Below, one piece after another: positions 42,843 through 54,548 of a stretch of DNA of 64,000 nt. Source of the DNA: Tetranychus cinnabarinus. Lineage: Eukaryota; Arthropoda; Arachnida; Trombidiformes; Tetranychidae. Each line of letters starts with the position of its first letter. The first letter of the stretch is position 1. The notes below the pieces were generated by a model. It was given only the letters and a program-made list of their open reading frames with translations. It did no database searches and was not told where the DNA came from. A program made the translations under genes and the position numbers. The stretch is from the NCBI GenBank assembly GCA_022266195.1, contig WHVY01000002.1, positions 12,291,001-12,355,000 of the forward strand, in the 5' to 3' direction.

Positions 42843-45800
42843 TACAAACTAGAATCGAAATATTGACGAACAAAATAATAATGTTGAAAATGAAAAACGA
42901 AACAAATGCTACTGATTGAGCACAACAGATTTGAGTTGGTTGATCAACATTTTTAGTTCACCAAATGTCAAAGGTATTTCCAATTTGACTTGCAAATGAA
43001 TCAAAGTAAAATATCAATAACAATTGTTAACATTTTTTTTCTCTCCTTCGATTTTCTAATGTTGTTCAACATGGAAAACAAGAGTAATCAGAGAAAAAAA
43101 ACTGAAACATTGACATGAAATTGATGTGCATGATGTACATTGAGAGAAACAAAATGGTCGATAGTTTTTTCTGATGGTCAGTGGGAGTGAAAGGAATCCC
43201 TGGATGGATTCATACAAAAATGTAAATGAAGGCTATTAGAGAGTCCCAAAAAATATCGACATGAATTGAAATAATGATAGGTAAAGTTTTTTACTTTAAC
43301 CTTTTGCTCTGTCTGTAGTCACTTTAAACACTTTCAAAGTAAAATCATTGATTTATCATTTCAGTTTGGACAAAATTGAAACTTGTGTTTACAGACTTGC
43401 GACCAAGTGAAAAATTTTGATTAATCAATAATTTTCTAGTTCAACTAAATTTCCAGCTGAGTCGTATCATGAATGTGCTGGACGAGCAGTTTCAACAGTC
43501 GATAAAATTCACTCCCAGTACTGCAACTCCCAGCAAAGCCAAACATTTTCTCTGTTAATAACTTTACTCCCAGAAATGGAAATTTTAATGATTCATAAGT
43601 TTTCCAAGTCAATTTTGTTAATTGTTTCAGTCTAAATTGATTGACTGGACAGATGGAACAATTTATTTGATTAGATAACTTGAACTTGCCATTTGTTTCT
43701 GAGATATTTTTTCATTCCTAAGTAATGAAGTGTTGCTGCAAATGTTGCGATTGTTAATTGCTATTAATCTGATTTTGGCATGGTTAGTCTTACTGTTTGT
43801 GCAAATAAAATGTACAATTATTCAAGTGAGAAGTAGTAATGATTGTAATAATTTAGAATCATTAAAAACTCGTTAAATGTTGAATCTAAGAGATGAAAAT
43901 AAACTCATTAGACTTGTAAATAATAATGTAAATAAAAAGGCATATTTCTGTTGGACTAACAAGTTTTCAGTCTTTAATTCAAGTTAATGCAGTAATCATT
44001 TTAAGAAGTATCATGGTAATGATAATGGCTGCATGAGAGGTGAAGGATGTTAATGAAAAATGTGATGACATTGAAACTCAACATTGTACTCTGAACACGC
44101 ATTAGTTGCATCAAGTAAAGTGTATCAAGAGTTTAACCTCAAGGAGGAAACTAAGTTGCCCAAGTTAAGCTAAACTCATCAATACAATAAGAGTCAACCC
44201 ATCAGATGGTTAATAAGGTCAAAGCATATTGATTGTTCATCAGGAAAAACAAATCAACAATCTCAATGTTTATCTACTTATTATATTAAAAACAATTGGC
44301 AAAAATAATCAAAGTCAAAAGATATATTTACCTGTCAGTCAAAGTATACTTATTCACATTGTTATATTAATATAATGATAATAGTCGTCATTTACTTGCA
44401 TATCATTCCCTTCACACCAATAAGTTGGTAAACAGATGATAAACTAATTCAAATTGATTATCTTTATCTTTCACTGTTTACCATGGTTGATCATTAGGCA
44501 ACAATGTATAAAATTATCACTTAACCAAGCGACTCTCCAACACCAAAATGACTACTAACGAGGCTTCTTTTCCGTTGCAATACGGATGGAGCAAAAATCC
44601 CTTTAAAGTATATTTTTCGCTTCCTTTTGCTAAATATTGTTGATAGCGCTTCCAAATTTTTTAGTTACCTTGACACATTTAATAACTGAGCAACACTTCA
44701 ACTCAATTTTATTAATAAGTGGGTGGAATGTTTAGGTAAGTAGAAGCTTATCGATTCCCTAAATTCCTTTACAACTCATGTACTTTACAAGATAACTTTC
44801 GATATCAAATGATGTCAAGCCCATCTGTAATAAGTAAAGATATTACGTGCTACATCAATTTGTAAAACTCTGTCATATATAGCAAACACAAGCATATGCA
44901 CCTCTTCATCAAGTTCAGAAGTAGATCGTGATATAATCGTACGTTATCTTTAATCAGATCAGCACCTGCAAGAGTAGGTCAGTAGATGTAACACGAGAAG
45001 TGATCATCACCAGACGTTAAATTTTTATGAGGTGAAAAGTCGTTTCACTAAACATGGTTTTGGAATTTTTTTATAATTGTTTTTGAGCTATCGATGGTTG
45101 AAAATTCAAGGCGAAAATAATGCCATTGAATTTATAAATCAATTATCTTTAATCGAAAGTGTGCTATCTTGTGTATCTTTATTACTACTCTCATGATGGC
45201 CATTTCACTCAAGCTAATTTATAACTATATTTGAGTCAAAGAGGTTAACAGAAAAATTGCAAATACAGAAAAAAGAAATGAACAGAAATGAAAATGGAAA
45301 AAATCAGCAATAGATTCTAATGGCGATAATCTGATTATCTGTTGGGAGGAAAGTGATCAATGTTTATCAGAAATAAATATTCATGTTTATCTAGCAAATT
45401 TCATTTCTCATGCCTCCCACCCTATCATTGAACTTCCTTTTCATGATCATCATTATCAATCGGATTCAATAAAAATCAACCCCTGTGAATGTATCTTGAT
45501 AACAATTCAAGAGTAAAATGAAATTAGCCAAAGTTGTTTACAAACACACAGTTATATTGAGAATTGTTGACTCAAATTAACCCTCCCAGGCTGTTTACGA
45601 ATAAATAAAGTTGATCAAATCTAATTGTTAACTTTATCCGATGATTGAACAGTTGACGATTCAGCTTCCCATCATGGTAATATGACACGATAACATGGTA
45701 AAGGCGGTTGTTCCTCATCCTACTGGTAATGCTCATCATTATACAAAGATTTTTGTTCAATACAAAAAAAAACAATGTATCATCTGGTTAATCAGTCTTT

Positions 45801-46790
45801 TTGTGTGTCTCTTCATCATCCAAATAATATGAAATAATTAAAAAGAAGAAGAAAAAGAAACAGAAAATACTTTCATTGTGAAAGAGAGTGAAAAGTTTTA
45901 ATGATGATTAGCCAGAGTTGTGTATCATCACGTTGTAAATGTTCAATCAAGTTCAATCATTACGAATCAGGGTAATGATGACTTTTTCACTTTTATTTTT
46001 TGGGTTAAAATTTGAGTGTTTTCATCAATGAAACAAACTCCTGGTTTCACATTCACACTCAAAATTTTGTTCACATTTAAGAGCAACATTCAAATGGCTC
46101 AAGATGATGAAAAAATGATGATGAGAAGAGAAGAGAGAAAAAAAGTTTTCAATTGATTTGTTGAGCTAAAAGTTTTTTGCATCCTTTGTGGATGAAGATG
46201 GGATGAGCAGAAGTGCTCCCTTCAAGTCAACTGAGATCTCTCTTGATACTCACACTAAATAGGTTGAACCATTACGGATTAGTTAGGTTTCACCCTCGTA
46301 ATGTGCTCTGTCTCAATGAAAACTTTGTCTTGTTCACCTTCACCCTCCAAGTCAACCTTCAGCTCTTCAAGAGACTCTTTTCTCGACTGATGTTTACATA
46401 TGAAAATGTTGAAGACGTAAGAAACTGTAAAGCCAATGTAAACTCATCACAAATGATATTCATAACATAAAGTGATGTATCCAATAATGGATGTTAATCA
46501 TCATTCCAACCATCAAACCAAATTACCTCTTTACAATTTAATTTGTTTCCTTTTGGATTGTTTTCAATTAAAAATGTTTAATCAACAACCAACAAATTGT
46601 TAATCACTAAACCAGTCAATGTGCTTTTTTTACCTTCAAATTCAATACTTGAAATGTAAATGTTATTGTTTTGTTAAATGACAAGTTGAACCTTCGCTTT
46701 TTTTGTTACACTTATTACAAGTTTACATTTTGATTACAAATTGATTGTCGTTCATTTTGTTGGTCTAATTTGATTAAAGCAAAAAAAACA
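42843..46790. other. Gene-poor interval
   Basis: About 3.9 kb of AT-rich sequence. The only local signal is the TATA-like element with a short ORF at 44507-44643. No recognised exon, RNA gene or transposon was found. Confidence 0.4.
44507..44643 (+). other. TATA-like box followed by a short ORF (possible first exon)
   Basis: TATAAAA at 44507-44513 lies 41 bases before the ATG at 44548, which opens a 31-codon frame (MTTNEASFPLQYGWSKNPFK ...) with a possible donor AAA/GTATAT at 44608. No continuing exon was identified, so this may be a promoter with a first exon or chance. Confidence 0.2.
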
Positions 46791-48460
46791 ATGTTAATCA
46801 AATGCATTCCTTGCTACCTTTTACTGTTGTCTCAATCAGTGAAACAAGTTTTAACCAAAGGTGTAGCTGTTATTGGTGCTGGTGGAGGTGACAGAGCAGG
46901 TAAGTTTCATTCACTTTCAAAGTCATGTAAATCACAGGTTTAATGCTGATTCAAATGATTTCTCAATTCATTAATTGAATCACAGTTTGATTAATGGTTA
47001 CTTTACATGTCAATTTGCTGGGTAAAAACCAATGTTGACATATAATTAATGGTTCAAATTGATTTGTAATTGGATTTTAGTTTATTGATGAAACACGTTA
47101 CAGATGATATCTTAAGCCTACTCTTCATTCATTTTTAAATATTGAAAATTCATTTTCTTTTTCTCTTTTTTCCTACTGATTTTTGCTCTAAAATTTTTCT
47201 GTTTCATCGATTAATTGAAAGGTTAAATTAAGTTAAAGTTGGGAGAAAAGGAAAATTGCTTTGCTTAATTAAATTTGTGATAAATTGTTTACTTATTGTT
47301 CACTTTGGCATAAATCGAAAGCTAATAAGCTGATAAATAAGTAGCTTTAGTTCAGTTTCAATCTTGATGGATCGTCATTTATCATTGACTTAAGATTTCA
47401 ATATGTGAAACTTGGAATCACCATATTAACGAAAAAAGCAAAACATCAATTTTCAGCTTAAATGTTGCATATTTTGACTCATTAAATATTTCATTTCATT
47501 AGGCTTAGGTTCGCTCAAGTATTAGATTTTATATTCAGTTCTTGAAATTTTGATAAAAGCTTCGAATAAAAAATTCCATAGAATTGATAGAATCAACAGA
47601 TTCAGTTCCTAAATTTTCAGAAAGTTTGTTCGGTTGGAATTCAAGTTTCAGCTTCGACATATTAAACATGAAAATTCGAAAAATTCCTCTTCGCTCAAAA
47701 CTATTTTTTCTGATGTTTTTTCAAGTCGATAGAATCAACAGATTCAGTTCCTAATTTTCAGCAAGTTCGTCCGATTAGAATCGAAATTTCAGATCGAATC
47801 CGAAATCCGGAAATTCTCTTCGCTTGAAACTCTTTTTTCTTGATGCTTTTTTCAAGTTGATTTCAAAAGATTACTTTAGTTTTGAAAAAATGACGATTTT
47901 ATCGAAACTCGAAGTTTTTTTTGGAAAATTTTCATGGAAATTTCAATATTTGATATTTTATCTTCAGTCAAAACTCTTTTTCTTTGAAGTCGATTGCAAC
48001 TAAACGATTATTTAGTGTTGAAAGCTTATCAGATCTGAACGAGTTGAGATTATTCAGAGATAAGGGAATAGGAAGTAACACTTTTTGTTCATTTCTGTGT
48101 ACGTTTCATGTAACTTATCTTGTTCATTAAATCTTATTCTGAGAAAAAATCTTTTTTCTTTTCTATCTTTTTCCCCCTATTATCATGATTATGATAATGG
48201 TGATCATCATGGAAAACAACATTCCCATCAACAATATCATTATCAAAGTTTGCATTGAATGTGGCGGAAATTATACGGAAGAAGAGATGAGACTTGCCTT
48301 GGTGATTGTTGGAATGATACTTTCCCTGTTTCTTCTCATCTTAGCCTGTCAATGTTATTCACGAGTCATGTGGGAGTGCACAGATGATGGTGATATTACC
48401 GGTAATTATAAAGAAATGCCAGCTCCACCATATTCAAAGAAGCGCACTTTTGTTACATGA
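46791..48460 (+). CDS. Small type I membrane protein, two exons
   Basis: Exon 1 (46791-46899) encodes a signal peptide (KCIPCYLLLLSQSVKQVLTK) and AVIGAGGGDRA with donor GTAAGT. Exon 2 (48249-48460) starts at the first AG after a long pyrimidine tract and joins in phase to give VCIECGGNYTEEEMRL, a single transmembrane helix (LALVIVGMILSLFLLILACQ), then a juxtamembrane Cys and a short cytosolic tail with WECTDDGDITGNYKEMPAPP and a terminal YSKKRTFVT. In total 106 residues. The layout (leader, short Cys-pair ectodomain, helix, Pro/Tyr tail) recalls Shisa-like or CYYR1-like adaptors, but no family was recognised. Short tandem repeats occupy part of the intron. Confidence 0.6.
47586..47890. repeat. 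Diverged tandem repeat, about 142-bp period
   Basis: GATAGAATCAACAGATTCAG recurs at 47586 and 47728, each followed by a similar segment (TTTTCAG-AAGTT-GTTCG-TT-GAAT and TTCGCT-AAACT-TTTTTTCT). A third partial unit begins near 47865. It lies inside the intron of the small membrane-protein gene. Confidence 0.7.
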
Positions 48461-51428
48461 AAATGGTCAACCACTTAGTTGGTGGTTAAAGTGAAAGATG
48501 ATTTAAAATTTGTTAAACACTTCAACACATGACAAGGTTTAATTGTCCAAAAATAGAGTTAAATTTTTACTGTTAAAAACAAGACTCGATTAAAGCTAGC
48601 CAAGGCTTGCAGTCAACTTGACTGGGTTCACTAGATGGACATGAACCAGTGCAACCAGATGGACGAGTTTTAAAAATTTTTTGTATTTCACATCAACTTC
48701 ATCTTGTTCATTGTAAGGATAACATCAACTCCATGTTGAACAACAAAGCTGAATCTAATTAGGCGAGCAAAATGTCAAATGTAAGTGTAACTCTATCATC
48801 ATCATAACATCATCATCATTATATCATTGTTAAAATTATTGTCATCGGGTGTAGACTTCATTTTTTTGTAAAAAAAATACAACCTTGTGTATAAAAGTTG
48901 AAAATATTATGCTATTATAAAAATATATGATAACAACTTATTTACAGGGATCAAATTGTACCATCAATTTACCAAAATACAATTGTAAATGGTCATTAAA
49001 AATATTAATATTTCCTATTCAATTGTTAATTTTCCTTTTATGCTCTTTTATTTTAATAACAACCATTGAAACTTGAAAATCATTAACTGAACCTCAAATG
49101 GAAAGCTTTTTCAATAGTTATTATTAATAGTTTGGCAAAATTCACTTTCCATTTATTACATCAATTTTAACCTTTCGCATTTTTGGCACTTTATTGGTTT
49201 ACTTTTTCGAGTCAAGAGGCTTAAATTTACCTGATTTGTGGTTGAGGTTAGCAATTAGAGTTGATCTTTGTTTGCTTCGAAAGGTTGTCATCTTTATGGA
49301 TAAAGCGAGTTTACTTTACGATATTAATGTTGGTATATCTTTGGTTTGAATCGCTATATTTGTGATTGATAACTACAATCATTGATTTTGATTGGATTCA
49401 AATCTGGTTCATTTTACATTGTCATTTGAGGAACAAATTTTGGGCTTGATTTTGACAAATTTTTAAGTGAAAAAAAGATGGGAAAGGTTTTCTAGAAAAT
49501 TTCATCTGAATAGACATCTTCTGCGTTCACCAGTTTAAACTCAATCAAGATAATTTAATATTAAATGACTGACTGTCAAACTTGATAAAACAATGGGCTA
49601 TTGTTGTTGGTATTGAAATGACAAAAAGCAATTGTCCATCCATTTAATAATAAAATTATTTTCTAATAAATGGTGATTGAAATGGTGTTTTAATATTCAT
49701 TGGAATCCCAATTGTTTTAGTGTACTATTCCAGGTTATCCTAGTTGATACAACAGTCAATAGGTTGTCATCGCTGTTTGACCAAAGTTATCATAAAATAA
49801 CAGCTTGACCAGTATTGGAAAGATCAAATATAAATCCCTCAAAATACATTTAACCAAGCAATTGGGTAAAGCAAAATGATCTCCATCTAAATATCATTAA
49901 TGTGTACAGTAGACTCAATTAAAATCCTAATTGACTTTTTTCAGGTGAAAAGAGCAATTTTGAAATATTAAGCGATGAACATGTTATTAGAGTAATTAAA
50001 GATGTGATTTTTTCGTTGAATTTGCCATTTGATTAGTCAAGATAAATACCTTGCAACCATCCAAAAATATTGTATTCTTGCTCGAAGCCTGAGTTTTAAT
50101 TTAATTGAATAGCTAAGCAGCTATTGTATGAATTTTCCAATTTTGAGTTGAATGTTGGTGGGATTGAAATTGTTGCTGTAAAAAATGAAACACAATACTC
50201 GACATGATAATTTAATAATGTTCATGTAAAGTCTTTGTTAGCGGATTTTCTCTCCTCATTTTTGCTTTACTTTACTCCATTCATCAGGATCTTTATCAAC
50301 ACGATTCTTTGAATTAGCTGTTTGCTGTGTGACTGAGTTTAGGTTCCAACAAGTTTCTCTTTTGATTCCAATTTTATTTCCTAAACGATAAAAAGAGAGA
50401 AAAAAAATGCGTGAATGAATTGAAATTTGTATTATTTACATTTCATTTTTCCCAATCAACAAACATTGATATTCAAATAAAAGGGGAAAAATGTTACAAC
50501 ATGCAACTGTACTTACAGAGTAAGAGTTTACACTATCATTACCACTATCATCTTGACAATCCTTAATTCATGAGGAATCAGGATAAATGTTGAATAAATA
50601 ATGTTCAAATTGTTGGAGTAAAATTATACTCCCATTTGCTCGTAACAATTTTTTCCAATAAAAATTGAATTTCTCTCCTGTTCCATCGCCACCATTATCA
50701 TCATCTTGTTACCGACACATGTTTACCTGTTGATTGGGATAATTTAATTTTGAACTTCATGTACGATATGAGTTACCTGGGCATGATGATTCTTTTAAAT
50801 TAAATTGCAACCATTTGAAAAGCAGCAAAAAAGACCTGCAAATAGTAGTACATTATTAATACAACAGTAAAGTAGAGGGAAAAATGTTGAAATCACTTTT
50901 TATTTGTTCACTTGTTTGTTTTAATAAAAGTTCATACTTGATAAATCAATAACTTGAAAGTGTTTCAAGTAACAAGATCCAATGATAAGAAAAAAAATAA
51001 AAACAAGTGGAAAAACTGAAAAAATTGATTCAAGATGATAATGGAGTAAATTCTGGTTCAATTATCTTTCATGATGAAAGAGGTAAAATTTAAGTTGAAT
51101 AAAGATCACTTTTAACACAATATTTGTTGACTAATAACAATATTGAATAAATAAATAAATAGAATGAGCAAACAAACTCCTTCTCCTAATAAGAAACGAA
51201 CAAGTATATACATACGAATGAACAAATGTAAAAGGTAAGCACAAATTTCATACCATTCAGCACACAATTGGGTTTCCTGTTTGTCCAAGGCTCTATATCT
51301 TCTCAGATGACAGCAATCATTATTTAACACATCATGATATCAACCTGTATTTAGAAATTCCATTGTATTCACTATATTTCCGCATTAATCCATTTTTCCT
51401 CTTTTGTTTTACTGGACCAGACGAATTT

Positions 51429-51608
51429 ATGGCATTCATGTACAAGAAAGTTTGGTGGATAAACCATGGTAAGGCATTTCTAATAATTATGCTTGTCTTT
51501 TCACTTGTAGATCCCAGCAATTGTCTTAAATTGGCTTCTGCAAAGAAAAAGCATAAAACTATTAGTTCATCTACCAGCTCAAATAGAGTGGATAATTATC
51601 AGAATTAA
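51429..51608 (+). CDS. Possible small secreted peptide
   Basis: A 59-codon ORF whose ATG lies 9 bases after a good acceptor (TTTTACTGGACCAG, exon starting 51421), as expected after a 5' UTR intron. The N-terminus has a leader-like helix (AFLIIMLVFSLVDPSNC), followed by a Lys-rich stretch (ASAKKKHKTISSSTSSN). No family was recognised and it may be a first exon or chance. Confidence 0.3.
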   Translation: MAFMYKKVWWINHGKAFLIIMLVFSLVDPSNCLKLASAKKKHKTISSSTSSNRVDNYQN

Positions 51609-53238
51609 ATCACAATCGGTAAAACTGTACTTACCATTTTTCTCAATTGATCACAACTGCAACACACTATCACTTAAGGTACCAATTTTCGTATCAAGAT
51701 GACCACTTAACAAATGACATGGATTAACGATTAAAGTCAAATTACTGCTCATCAAAGTAGCGGTTAACAGCAAATCTAAGGTTAAACAAGTCTTAAGGTT
51801 ATATGAAAATCAATCAGTAAATTACAATAACCAAAGACATGATTAACAAACCAAAAGGCAAACGATTCAAACAATACAATGTGATTACGTTGTCAAGGAT
51901 AAGGGCGGGAGACAAAAGTAAACCGTTAAATCTTGCGGCGCGAGATTTAATTGATCACAATAAATTATCAATTAACCATTTAATGTTGAAATTGATTACC
52001 AATATACAATAATCAAACTAACCATGGAATATGGAAAAGCTCAAAGCTCATGGGCTCATCAAAATAGACACAATAAAACACTTTAATCCAATCAATAATT
52101 GGAAAAAAAGAACAAGTTGAAGAGTAAAAAATATTTACTTTTCATAACATAACCATTGTATTGAATATGTTTGCATGATTAAACAGTATACATGAACATA
52201 TTAAACACCGTAAAGGTGTTGAACATATTAATCTGATTGTAAGATTATATTTGAATGGGAAATATAAAAAAAAGAAGAAGAGGAAAAATGAACAAATAGA
52301 AAGTAAATCGGATAACAATCAAGATATATCTTTTGTTATTTGCTTAACTCTTTACTACTCATCATTCATAGTCTTTTTATTTAATCTATTTTTCACCATC
52401 TTCTTCCTCCTCTCATCATTACAATCTTCATTCATGTCAAATGTTTATTGATCTCAGTTTTATTGTTCAATCTCTAACCAAGTAATTACTCAGTAATGAT
52501 GATCCTCTTTAGCTATTCAATGAATCCAATGAAACTTACAAAACACACACACACAAGGAACAAAACAAAAAGTAAAAACATTAAGCTATTATACAGCAAA
52601 GCAAAAAAAGCAATCAGTAATTTTGATACAAGTAATAATCAACTGAAATCAAGAGTACAAGAATGGAGTAAAAGATGCGTTTAATGAATCAAAACACAAT
52701 CAACAGAATCAAATTTATCAATTTAGAGTGAAAAAAAGTAGAAACCAAAAAACGAAAGATTTGTAGTCAAGAAAAGAGGAAAACAAAATGAAAATTATAT
52801 GCATTTGCTCTTGAATGTTTCAATTGGATTGAGTTGAGGTTAAGTGGGGAATGATGATGAAAATTATGATGAAGATGAAGATGAAAAAAGAAGGAAAAAA
52901 ATGTAAAATGTGAAAGAATGGAAAAGCTGTAAAGATGAGAATTTCATTGTTTCGTGAAAAATGTTTCCGTTGGTCGTCATCATTTTGTCATCTTTATCTT
53001 CATCTTTTTTTCTCTTCTCATCTTCTTACAATTGTAACCAATTTACCGTGAACAGATGAGCTTGAAGATGAATGTTAAAGACGAGGATAAAGATGAGGGA
53101 AGATGAAGAGGAAACAGTAAAAGGATGAACAAGTAAAATCGTCAAATGAAAATGTTGAACATTTCCTTGCATTAGATTTACTCGAAAGACGTTGGTAACG
53201 CCATAAACTAAACTACCAAAGGTTAGTGGAAATGAAAA

Positions 53239-53299
53239 GATGATGAAGAAGAAGAAGAAGAAGAAAATGAGAAAAGATGAAAAGATGATGATGATGATG
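53239..53299. repeat. GAA / GATGAT microsatellite
   Basis: A run of GAA units at about 53245-53265 and a run of GAT units at 53284-53299, within a purine-rich region. Confidence 0.85.
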
Positions 53300-54548
53300 T
53301 TAAAGAGTTGTCTTAGGACTTTTCTGTATTCTTTCGACTACTTTGTTGTTAAAAGTTGCTCCAAATGATTTCACTTAATACTCTTCTTCATGAAGCTTTG
53401 TTTGCTTTTTGTGAGAAATTTTGCCTTCTATCATCGCCATCATTCTCATATCATATTTTATCGTCAGTTATCCTTAACAGATCAAGATCATGGCTATAGC
53501 TTATCAACAATCTTGATCTTGTTTACAGTTTATTAGCGACAATCAGTAAACTCTTAATGATGGTTAAGAAGAAGGAAAAAACTGAGGAACAATAAAAGTA
53601 AAGTTAACCCTGTAAATCGGTTCATTGATTCATTTCTTGTTTCTCATCTTTACTAACCTCAATATTACGCATCTTTTTGTCCTGTCAGCTTCATCATTTA
53701 TTGTTATCATCACTGTTCATCAAATGAAATCCCTTTCCATCTTTCAATGGATTGGAAGGGAAAGAACCCAGAAAAAGATTCAAAATCATTACAATCATTA
53801 ATACACCTTGGGTCATCATTAGATCAACTAATGAAACTGAAAGTTCCGTTTAGCTTTATCCCATCAACTTGACCTTAAGTCCCTCAACTCCCAGTGACAT
53901 TCCCAATAACATTTCAATAAATTCTGGTTTTGTCTCTTTTAACATTCTTATTGCCAATTCTGGTTTTGATTAACATTTGAGGAAAGAAGAAGAAAACGAA
54001 ATTAAATTGTTTCTTTCAACAATTTAACTTCTCGATCAGTTTCAAGCTTTTGATTGTTCATTTTAATGTAAAATTTTCAATCATTTTGTACCTTTTAGTC
54101 TATCTTTATTTCAATTGAATGAAACTCTTTTTTTCCTTCGGTAACATTTTTTCACCATTCATTCAATATTTTATTGTTACCCTCAATTTGGGCTTTTGTT
54201 TCCTTATTGTCTGACTTTTGATCAGACAAAATGATTTCAGGGAAAATCCATGAAAGATGAAAGAAAAAAAATTACCTTTGATTGTGCAGTCAATTCAAGG
54301 GTTTGCTTGATTAAGGTTAACCCCATCATTATCTGTGTTCATCTGTTCACATTTTCAAACCATCAAGCGACACACCAAACTGAATGGATTCAAGGAGTAA
54401 AGATGTATTTCATCTGACAGTTTATCATTTTTGATTAAACGCTTTCAATTGAAAGTTGATCCAAATATAATTGTCAGCCTTTTGTGTCTATCAATATGAT
54501 GAGTAAATTAATTTCAAGTCATGTTTGTCAATGTAAACCAAAGACAAT

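Larger units (their letters stand above)
48461..54548. other. Gene-poor interval with microsatellites
   Basis: About 6.1 kb of AT-rich sequence. Apart from a weak secreted-peptide candidate at 51429-51608, an ACACAC run near 52540 and GAA/GAT-rich stretches at 52845-53300, nothing was recognised. Confidence 0.4.

Noticed and set aside
45572..46470. ORFs near 45.6 and 46.2 kb
   Set aside because: Starts are not ATG and the products show no domain, leader or coding-like composition.
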